Shown here in pieces: positions 1 through 4,194 of a stretch of 5,046 bases of DNA. The stretch comes from Aminipila sp051883075 (GTDB taxonomy: Bacteria; Bacillota; Clostridia; Peptostreptococcales; Anaerovoracaceae). Below the pieces are notes generated by a model that was not told the origin of the DNA, made no database searches, and saw nothing but the letters and a program-made list of their open reading frames with translations. How positions within the stretch are numbered: the first letter of the stretch is position 1; every line of letters starts with the position of its first letter. The DNA is taken from assembly GCA_051883075.1 (NCBI GenBank), contig JBJETA010000023.1:1-5046 (forward strand). The letters are read 5' to 3'. Position numbers and translations under genes: made by a program.

Positions 1-12
1 TTATTGCTTAAT

Positions 13-450
13 TTACTTCCAATGATTCAGACCGGGAACAACTGCTTCCATATGTGCCCTGACCTGCTCCTTAGGCCAGTTTTCGTTTGCCAGATGCTCT
101 ACGCAGAAATCAATCAGCTCCTCTTTGCTGTTATATTTAAACTCACCGTCATTATAGCACCACTTACAGTATTCTTCATTGAAATCACCATCAGGTTCTT
201 TACTGATTGTAGAATCATCAAGAGGCATTCCACAGCATTGGCATATAAGCTGTCTTGGTTCGCCTAACAAAGTATTGATTGAAACATCAAATACTCTTGA
301 TAACAATTTCAGTGTATCTGTATTAGGTACAGTTTCACCATTCTCCCAGCGTGATACAGCCTGTCTTGTAACCGATACTTTTTCGGCAAGCTCATCCTGG
401 GATAGTCCGCTTTTTTTGCGAAGCTCCAAAATTACACTTTTCGTTTCCAT
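13..450 (-). CDS. XRE-family HTH regulator with C-terminal zinc-ribbon domain
   Basis: A 145-residue protein in two parts. Residues about 5-60 form a Cro/C1-type helix-turn-helix: the stretch LSQDELAEKVSVTRQAVSRW (16-35) followed by ENGE is the classic recognition region. Residues about 68-145 match the putative zinc-ribbon family often joined to such HTH domains: CQCCGMPL (C70, C73) and a second pair EYCKWC (C95, C98) can bind one zinc, and the end VPGLNHWK resembles the usual family C-terminus, so the protein looks full length. The ATG is supported by AAGGAGG (complement of 459-465) eight bases upstream. It is transcribed away from the yetF-like gene and is presumably a DNA-binding transcription regulator, perhaps of itself or of the divergent unit. 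The target and the signal sensed are not visible; the zinc ribbon may be structural rather than a sensor. Family assignment is secure, biological role unknown. Confidence 0.9.
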   Translation of the reverse strand: METKSVILELRKKSGLSQDELAEKVSVTRQAVSRWENGETVPNTDTLKLLSRVFDVSINTLLGEPRQLICQCCGMPLDDSTISKEPDGDFNEEYCKWCYNDGEFKYNSKEELIDFCVEHLANENWPKEQVRAHMEAVVPGLNHWK

Positions 451-483
451 AATTTCTTCCTCCTTACAAAGAATATATCATTA

Positions 484-517
484 TTGCTTATTTCATACAA
501 GCAACCCGCTGTTGCTT
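484..517. promoter_or_regulatory. Cluster of three alternating TTGCTT half-sites (possible operator)
   Basis: In the divergent region between the regulator and the yetF-like gene, TTGCTT occurs at 484-489, its complement AAGCAA at 499-504, and TTGCTT again at 512-517. The last two form a perfect 7-base inverted repeat, AAGCAAC-CCGCT-GTTGCTT (499-517). They lie 34-67 bases upstream of the regulator's start codon, where its promoter must be. That would suit an operator for an autoregulating HTH protein. The repeat followed by TAATTTT could also be read as a weak terminator on the plus strand, but no plus-strand gene precedes it. Binding is inference only. Confidence 0.35.
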
Positions 518-563
518 TAATTTTCCTCTCACACTTAAAACACAGCCTCCAGTTTTCGCTTTT

Positions 564-593
564 TTGTATAAAAATCTTCATTTTGCAGATAAT
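564..593 (+). promoter_or_regulatory. Candidate promoter of the yetF-like unit
   Basis: TTGTAT (564-569) and GATAAT (588-593) are separated by 18 bases, and would start a transcript near 600 with a leader of about 32 bases including the ribosome binding site. The -35 box is poor, so this is a tentative call. The TATAAA at 607-612, with TTGCAG 18 bases before it, looks slightly better as a sequence but would start transcription inside the ribosome binding site (619-625). Confidence 0.3.
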
Positions 594-631
594 AGCTTTT
601 AAATTCTATAAATATATTAAGGAGGTTTCCT

Positions 632-1336
632 TTGGTTGTTATATTTTTCCGTACTGTAATACTATATCTGGTAGTGCTTTTTGCAATTCGCATTATGGGC
701 AAATCCGAGCTTTCAAAGCTTTCACCGTTTCAAATGGCTGTTCTTTTCATGCTTGCCGATTTAGCTTCAATGCCCATTGAAAATACGGAGCTGTCACTTT
801 TGAACGGTACAGTTTCAATCCTTGCTTTAGTATTTCTTCAGGTGGTTATTTCTCTTCTCTCTTTGAAGTTCGAATGGTTTAAAAACTTCATAAACGGAAA
901 ACCCGGCATTCTTATTGATAATGGCAAAATCAACGAAAAAGAACTCCGCCGCCTGAGAATAAACGTAAACGACTTAACTGAACAGCTTCGCATCAAAAAC
1001 TTTCCTTCCGTTTCTGATGTTGCATATGCAGTCATAGAGTCTAACGGCGATCTGTCGGTCATTCCAAAGCCGCCATGCGGAGCAGTCAAACCAAAAGACC
1101 TGAACATTCCCAAGCCCAGTGAGGAAATGCCTCTCATACTGGTATGTGACGGGACCGTGTATAAATCCAATCTTACCCGTTTGAACTGGAGCGAAGACTT
1201 CTTAAAAAAACAGCTTTCTGCGTTCAAAATGGATTCGTATAAAGAAATTCTGCTGGCATACTCGGATGAGAATAAAAAGCTGCATATCTTCCCGAAAGCT
1301 CCCGACGGAATCATGTCTGTGGAGGTGATGGTATGA
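632..1336 (+). CDS. yetF: YetF-family (DUF421) membrane protein
   Basis: A 234-residue protein of normal size for the YetF/DUF421 family. Three hydrophobic segments at about 3-22, 32-48 and 59-78 anchor it in the membrane; family signatures include RIMGKSELSKLSPFQ (20-34), a DLASMPIE segment (43-50) and, opening the cytoplasmic C-terminal domain, GKPGILIDNGKI (89-100) followed by an RLRI/DLTEQLR stretch (108-120). The start is TTG at 632: AAGGAGG (619-625) lies six bases before it, and translation from there begins directly with the expected first membrane helix, whereas the next ATG (Met22) would remove that helix. In Bacillus, YetF and relatives are membrane proteins whose biochemical role is poorly defined; some spore-germination-associated paralogues are known. 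The gene is followed immediately by a DUF4363 gene, a pairing recurrent in Clostridia, which suggests a shared function. Family is clear, activity unknown. Confidence 0.88.
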   Translation: MVVIFFRTVILYLVVLFAIRIMGKSELSKLSPFQMAVLFMLADLASMPIENTELSLLNGTVSILALVFLQVVISLLSLKFEWFKNFINGKPGILIDNGKINEKELRRLRINVNDLTEQLRIKNFPSVSDVAYAVIESNGDLSVIPKPPCGAVKPKDLNIPKPSEEMPLILVCDGTVYKSNLTRLNWSEDFLKKQLSAFKMDSYKEILLAYSDENKKLHIFPKAPDGIMSVEVMV

Positions 1337-1716
1337 GATCATTTTTAATAACGTCCTTTTGTCTGATTGTCATGGTAAGCTCTTGGATTTATTTCTGTCA
1401 TTACTCCGAGCAGCAGCTTGATTCCTTTGCAGCGGAAATAACCTCAGAAATCATCCCTGACGCCGAAAACGGCAACTGGGACAAGGTCATTAAAGAAGTA
1501 TCTTCCCTGCAGAATAACTGGGAGCATTATAAGGACTATGCTCATCATTTTTTCAGAACGGATAATATTAATGAGATTGATTTTTCTTTTGTGCGCATAA
1601 ATGAATATATGGACAGCAGAGAAGCTGCTTCACTTACAAATGAACTTGCTTTTCTCTCAAAACAGCTTCAGTTTCTTCATGAAAATGAACAGCTTTCCCT
1701 TGCAAATCTTCTTTAA
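1333..1716 (+). CDS. DUF4363 family protein, translationally coupled to the yetF-like gene
   Basis: A 127-residue protein with one N-terminal hydrophobic segment (about 3-22, LITSFCLIVMVSSWIYF) that serves as a signal anchor, followed by an acidic, mainly helical extracytoplasmic part. The pattern NGNWDKVIKEVSSLQNNWE (46-64) and the C-terminal leucine/glutamine-rich helices are what I recall of DUF4363 proteins found beside DUF421 genes. Its ATG overlaps the stop of the upstream gene as ATGA (1333-1336), and an exceptionally complete ribosome binding site, GGAGGTGAT (1321-1329), lies inside the end of that gene, so the two are made together. It probably sits at the membrane with the YetF-like protein. 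Biochemical function is unknown. No convincing terminator follows, so transcripts may run on into the folT leader. Confidence 0.75.
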   Translation: MRSFLITSFCLIVMVSSWIYFCHYSEQQLDSFAAEITSEIIPDAENGNWDKVIKEVSSLQNNWEHYKDYAHHFFRTDNINEIDFSFVRINEYMDSREAASLTNELAFLSKQLQFLHENEQLSLANLL

Positions 1717-1735
1717 TAATAATTTCTGATTTTTC

Positions 1736-1764
1736 TTGCGCAGAGTTTTTCTATGTGCTATATT
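1736..1764 (+). promoter_or_regulatory. Promoter of folT with extended -10 element
   Basis: TTGCGC (1736-1741) and TATATT (1759-1764) are exactly 17 bases apart, and TGC directly precedes the -10 box (1756-1758), which is an extended -10 motif. A transcript would begin near 1771, about six bases before the first strand of riboswitch stem P1 (1777). This agreement between predicted start and aptamer edge is the main support. Confidence 0.7.
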
Positions 1765-1776
1765 ATTTCTCAGAAA

Positions 1777-1921
1777 AGTAGAGTAAATATTGTGCGTTAA
1801 GTGTCACAGGATGGGATGTTGCCTGTGAACGAAAAACTGCTCTGAATCAACTTCTGTTTGCGGTTGTCGTGTTGCAACGGAGAGAGAGGCTGGTTTGCGG
1901 TACAATATTGCGTCCGCTACT
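1777..1921 (+). promoter_or_regulatory. Tetrahydrofolate (THF, class I) riboswitch aptamer
   Basis: The conserved blocks of the THF riboswitch appear in order: GCGTTAAGTG (1794-1803), the loop ATGGGATGTTG (1811-1821), ACGAA (1829-1833), GCGGTAC (1897-1903) and TTGCGTCCGCT (1908-1918). Pairing supports them: P1 AGTAG/CTACT (1777-1781 with 1917-1921), P2 AATATTGT/ACAATATT (1786-1793 with 1902-1909, 8 of 8), P3 TCACAGG/CCTGTGA (1804-1810 with 1822-1828, 7 of 7). The loop of P3 can form the family's long-range pseudoknot, GGATGT (1814-1819) with GCGTCC (1910-1915), using two G-U pairs. The P4 arm (1834-1896) is much longer than in compact members. The element senses reduced folates and normally lowers expression of folate uptake or synthesis genes when folate is plentiful. 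The folT gene downstream fits this exactly. Confidence 0.93.
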
Positions 1922-2000
1922 ACATAAACCGAGAAATGTTAAAAACTCTCTTCTCTTAAATGTTTATGTAGTTCACTACTTAAATTTTAGGAGAAAGGAG
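1919..2000 (+). promoter_or_regulatory. Riboswitch expression platform with competing hairpins around the folT ribosome binding site
   Basis: Two structures compete. Hairpin A pairs ACTACATAAAC (1919-1929) with GTTTATGTAGT (1962-1972), 11 of 11 bases; its first three bases are also the last three of aptamer stem P1. Hairpin B pairs 1946-1960 (CTCTCTTCTCTTAAA) with 1986-2000 (TTTAGGAGAAAGGAG), 14 of 15 including two G-U pairs, and buries the folT ribosome binding site AAAGGAG (1994-2000), ten bases before the ATG. A small inner stem GTAG/CTAC (1968-1971 with 1976-1979) exists only when A is open. B's left strand lies in the loop of A, so A and B can coexist only as a strained pseudoknot. Proposed logic: folate bound, P1 firm, A weakened, B forms, translation off. 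B is followed by TTATTTTTTT (2001-2010), so it might also terminate transcription. Pairings are read from the sequence; the switching model is inference. Confidence 0.72.
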
Positions 2001-2010
2001 TTATTTTTTT

Positions 2011-2559
2011 ATGCGAAACAATTCAAGACTTACCAAGATGGTGATTGTGGGTCTGTTTATAGCATTGGAGATTATTCTTACAAGATTCTGTTCGATAAAC
2101 ACTCCAATCATAAGAATAGGCTTCGGCTTTCTGCCTGTTGCCATGCTTGCAATCATGTTCGGTCCGCTGTGGGCAGGCGTAGCATATGCCATCGGAGATA
2201 TTCTGGGAATGATGATATTTCCTTCAGGACAGTATTTCCCGGGATTTACACTTACAGCATTTTTAACAGGTCTGATTTTCGGTCTGGTTCTTTACAACAA
2301 GAAAATCACTTATGTGAGATCATTTTTCGCTGCCCTTGTGGTATGCGGGGTTTTAAACCTCTGCCTTGATACCCTGTGGCTGTACATATTAACCGGTCAG
2401 GGCATTCTCGCGCTGCTGCCGGCCAGACTTTTAAAGGTTGCCATTGCAATCCCTATCCAGACGATTCTTATTACAACCGTATGGAACGGATGCGTAAAAA
2501 AGGTTGCACCTCAGTTTGCTGTAAACACAAACAATACTGCAGAAAAAACTGCAGCTTAA
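2011..2559 (+). CDS. folT: Folate-specific substrate-binding (S) component of an ECF transporter
   Basis: A 182-residue, very hydrophobic protein with about six membrane segments (roughly 8-26, 37-56, 58-70, 76-95, 104-127, 138-158), the architecture and length of ECF S components. The block RIGFGFLPVAML (35-46), GPLWAGVAYAIGDILG (51-66) and FPSGQYFPGFTLTAFLTGL (70-88) is characteristic of the folate (FolT) family. It would capture folate outside the membrane and deliver it with the shared EcfA/A'/T energising module, whose genes are not in this window. The THF riboswitch directly upstream independently supports folate as substrate. ATG at 2011 follows AAAGGAG (1994-2000) by ten bases. The last 15 or so residues are a polar Asn/Thr/Ala tail beyond the last helix, and the DNA there contains two CTGCAG copies around six A. 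It stands alone between its own promoter and a terminator. Confidence 0.92.
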   Translation: MRNNSRLTKMVIVGLFIALEIILTRFCSINTPIIRIGFGFLPVAMLAIMFGPLWAGVAYAIGDILGMMIFPSGQYFPGFTLTAFLTGLIFGLVLYNKKITYVRSFFAALVVCGVLNLCLDTLWLYILTGQGILALLPARLLKVAIAIPIQTILITTVWNGCVKKVAPQFAVNTNNTAEKTAA

Positions 2560-2598
2560 TCAAAACATCAACTAAAAAACATCAAAAGGCTAAAACAA

Positions 2599-2656
2599 AA
2601 GCAGATGTCTTACCGTTCACGGGTTTTCTCCCATAACATAGAAAAGGCATCTGCTT
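2599..2656 (+). terminator. Intrinsic terminator of folT at the convergent junction
   Basis: AAGCAGATGTCTT (2599-2611) pairs with AAGGCATCTGCTT (2644-2656) over 13 bases, and the loop holds a second small stem GGG/CCC (2621-2623 with 2630-2632). The plus-strand RNA ends in a U-rich stretch (TTCTTATATTCC). Read from the minus strand it ends in TTTTGTTTT, so it could also stop rqcP transcripts arriving from the right. The T-G pair at 2608/2647 is a wobble only in the plus-strand RNA; in the minus-strand RNA it is an A-C mismatch, so the plus direction is favoured. Confidence 0.75.
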
Positions 2657-2698
2657 CTTATATTCCTTATATTCTTTTCCATAAGTCTTCATCAGGTA

Positions 2699-2941
2699 TT
2701 ACTGCAAAATCTCATACATTCCTGCTGCGTCTTCTTTCCTGCAGGATTCCGTCAGCTGTAAAACCCTTGCTTTTATCATGCTGCTTCCGAACTGTATCTC
2801 GATAATGTCCCCCGGTTTCACTTCACTTCCGGCCTTTGCAACCTTGCCGTTAATGCTTATTCTTTCCTGGTCGCAGGCTTCCTTTGCTACAGTACGTCTT
2901 TTTATTAATCTTGAATTTTTTAAAAACTTGTCTATTCTCAT
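2699..2941 (-). CDS. rqcP: RNA-binding S4 domain protein RqcP (YabO)
   Basis: An 80-residue protein made almost entirely of one S4 RNA-binding domain. It begins MRIDKFLKNSRLIKRRTVAKEA... with R2, D4 and R16, positions I recall as important in Bacillus RqcP, continues with the S4 signature RISINGKVAKAGSEVKPGD (27-45), and ends AAGMYEIL, closely resembling B. subtilis YabO/RqcP in sequence and length (about 86). RqcP binds obstructed 50S subunits and steadies the P-site tRNA while RqcH adds C-terminal alanine tails to stalled chains. The position beside HU and MazG agrees with the yab cluster. The ribosome binding site AAGGGTG (complement of 2946-2952) is weak and only four bases from the ATG, and a terminator lies just upstream, so expression should be low. 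No yabP, yabQ or divIC follows; the next gene is convergent. Confidence 0.92.
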   Translation of the reverse strand: MRIDKFLKNSRLIKRRTVAKEACDQERISINGKVAKAGSEVKPGDIIEIQFGSSMIKARVLQLTESCRKEDAAGMYEILQ

Positions 2942-2961
2942 GTTTCACCCTTTTTTAACAC

Positions 2962-2990
2962 AAAAAAGGCAACCGAGCGGCTGCCTTTTT
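2962..2990 (-). terminator. Intrinsic terminator after the HU gene, inside the cluster
   Basis: In the minus-strand RNA, AAAAAGGCAGCC pairs with GGUUGCCUUUUUU around the four-base loop GCUC (complement of 2975-2978), giving seven mostly G-C core pairs flanked by an A tract and a U tract. It begins 13 bases after the HU stop codon. The one non-Watson-Crick position (2972/2981) is a G-U pair in minus-strand RNA but an A-C mismatch in plus-strand RNA, which assigns the element to HU. It lies 21 bases upstream of the rqcP start, so rqcP depends on read-through or on an unseen promoter. Confidence 0.85.
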
Positions 2991-3002
2991 ATATCTCTAA
3001 GC

Positions 3003-3281
3003 TTATTTGTTTACAGCGTCCTTTAAAGCCTTACCAGCCTTGAAAACAGGAGCTTTTGAAGCAGCGATTTCAATAGTTTCGCCAGGCTTTCTAGGGTTTC
3101 TTCCCTGTCTTGCTTTTCTGTGACGAGTTTCAAAAGTACCGAATCCGATTAACTGTACCTTTTCTTCCTTTACTAATGCTTCTTCAACGCTTGCAACGAA
3201 TGCATTAACTGCAGCTTCTGCATCCTTCTTTGTTAAGTTCGCTTTTTCTGCTACGCTAGCAACTAATTCAGCCTTGTTCAT
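3003..3281 (-). CDS. hup: Histone-like DNA-binding protein HU
   Basis: A 92-residue protein, the standard HU length. Residues 1-45 are the helical dimerisation part (MNKAELVASVAEKANLTKKD), GFGTFETRHRKARQGRNP (46-63) is the family signature with the DNA-intercalating proline at position 63 (R61-N62-P63), and KAPVFKAGKALKDAVNK closes the protein. It binds and bends DNA without strong sequence preference and organises the nucleoid as a dimer. I place the start at the ATG at 3281, not at the in-frame start 17 codons upstream: AAGGAGG (complement of 3291-3297) lies nine bases before 3281, and the longer version adds residues foreign to HU. It follows mazG by 51 bases. Its strong ribosome binding site and own terminator suit an abundant protein. 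The TATAAT just before the ribosome binding site is too close to be its promoter. Confidence 0.97.
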   Translation of the reverse strand: MNKAELVASVAEKANLTKKDAEAAVNAFVASVEEALVKEEKVQLIGFGTFETRHRKARQGRNPRKPGETIEIAASKAPVFKAGKALKDAVNK

Positions 3282-3332
3282 AAATAAAAACCTCCTTAAA
3301 TTATAAAACATAATAAAAGCAACTTGTGACAC

Positions 3333-4166
3333 CTAACGGCCGCCCCCGTGCTCCATTTTCTTTGCTTCCTCCCACAGCCTGTCCATCTCTTCCAGATTCA
3401 TATCCTCGAGAGAAGCGCCACGCTGCTTTGCAGCACTTTCCATGAAGCCAAACCTTCGTATAAACTTGTCCGAAGTAAAGTTAAGCGCTTCCTCCGGGTC
3501 AACATCCAGAAATCTTGCAGCATTCACAACCGAGAACAATAAATCACCAAGTTCTTCTTTTATGCGCTGTTTATCATTTCCTCTGCAAACCTCTTCAAGT
3601 TCACCAGTTTCTTCTTTTATTTTCTGAAAAGCTCCTTCCACTTCATCCCAGTCAAATCCGATTTGGGCAGCTTTCTTCTGCACCTTGAAGCTTCTCATCA
3701 AAGCAGGCAATGCTTTGGGAACGCCTTCCAGGACTGCCGTATGATTAGTGTTTCCCTTCTCAATTCTTTTCACATTTTCCCATTTTTCAAGGGCTTTGTC
3801 AATAGTTTTAACAGTTTCTTTCAAAAAAATGTGCGGATGTCTGCGTATCATTTTTTCGCATTCTCTGTTAACTACCTTTACAAAATCAAAATGCCCCTCT
3901 TCTTCTGCAAGTTCACTATGGAATATTACCTGTAGAAGAACATCTCCGATTTCCTCTTCCAGATTGTCCATATCCTTATTATTTACAGCTTCTACGGCCT
4001 CATAGGCTTCTTCAATCATGCATGTTCTCAAGCTTTCGTGAGTCTGTTCCCTGTCCCAGGGGCATTCTTTTCTTAAAATCTTTACAATCTCGATTAAACG
4101 TTTTACTGCTGTCTCCTGCGTTTCCGCATTTTTATATAAGTGTTCGTATTCCGGTAATATTTCCAT
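3333..4166 (-). CDS. mazG: Nucleoside triphosphate pyrophosphohydrolase MazG
   Basis: A 277-residue protein with two tandem MazG domains, close to the size of E. coli MazG (263). Domain one opens with CPWDREQTHESLR (35-47) and carries the metal-binding motif as EEAYE (52-56) and EEIGD (71-75). A linker with RRHPHIF (108-114) and LEGVPKALPALMRSFKVQKKAA (146-167) leads to domain two, EETGELEE (185-192) and EELGD (204-208), so both ExxE/ExxD sets are complete. The enzyme hydrolyses nucleoside triphosphates to monophosphates and pyrophosphate, cleaning non-canonical or surplus nucleotides. AGGAG (complement of 4173-4177) sits six bases before the ATG. The gene follows the flippase gene by 28 bases. 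Unlike B. subtilis YabN it has no N-terminal tetrapyrrole-methylase domain; the first 20 residues are an unassigned extension. The exact substrate in this organism cannot be read from the sequence. Confidence 0.96.
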   Translation of the reverse strand: MEILPEYEHLYKNAETQETAVKRLIEIVKILRKECPWDREQTHESLRTCMIEEAYEAVEAVNNKDMDNLEEEIGDVLLQVIFHSELAEEEGHFDFVKVVNRECEKMIRRHPHIFLKETVKTIDKALEKWENVKRIEKGNTNHTAVLEGVPKALPALMRSFKVQKKAAQIGFDWDEVEGAFQKIKEETGELEEVCRGNDKQRIKEELGDLLFSVVNAARFLDVDPEEALNFTSDKFIRRFGFMESAAKQRGASLEDMNLEEMDRLWEEAKKMEHGGGR

Positions 4167-4194
4167 GTTTTTCTCCTGTTATCATGTTTAACTG

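Noticed and set aside
499..524. AAGCAAC/GTTGCTT hairpin followed by TAATTTT as a plus-strand terminator
   Set aside because: No plus-strand gene ends nearby and the stem is short; an operator in the divergent promoter region is a better reading.
838..1314. 158-codon minus-strand reading frame within the yetF-like gene
   Set aside because: It is antisense to a clear family member, has no ribosome binding site of note and no recognisable domain.
1334..2327. 13-base identical string TGAGATCATTTTT at 1334-1346 and 2315-2327
   Set aside because: Both copies are inside genes and encode Arg-Ser-Phe in frame; nothing else around them matches, so coincidence of codons is enough.
1869..2369. 166-codon plus-strand reading frame overlapping the riboswitch and folT
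   Set aside because: It lies across the THF aptamer and out of frame over folT, with a composition rich in Cys/His/Arg and no family resemblance; a shadow frame.
2537..2554. CTGCAG-AAAAAA-CTGCAG at the end of folT as a terminator or regulatory hairpin
   Set aside because: It lies before the stop codon, has no U tract after it, and a far better terminator follows at 2599-2656.
3300..3305. Perfect TATAAT on the minus strand just upstream of HU
   Set aside because: Transcription would begin about seven bases on, inside the ribosome binding site, and no recognisable -35 box sits 17 bases upstream. It is probably chance in A/T-rich spacer.
3282..3332. Longer HU reading frame starting 17 codons upstream of 3281
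   Set aside because: The extra residues are unlike HU, and the only good ribosome binding site (3291-3297) would lie inside the coding region and serves the ATG at 3281.
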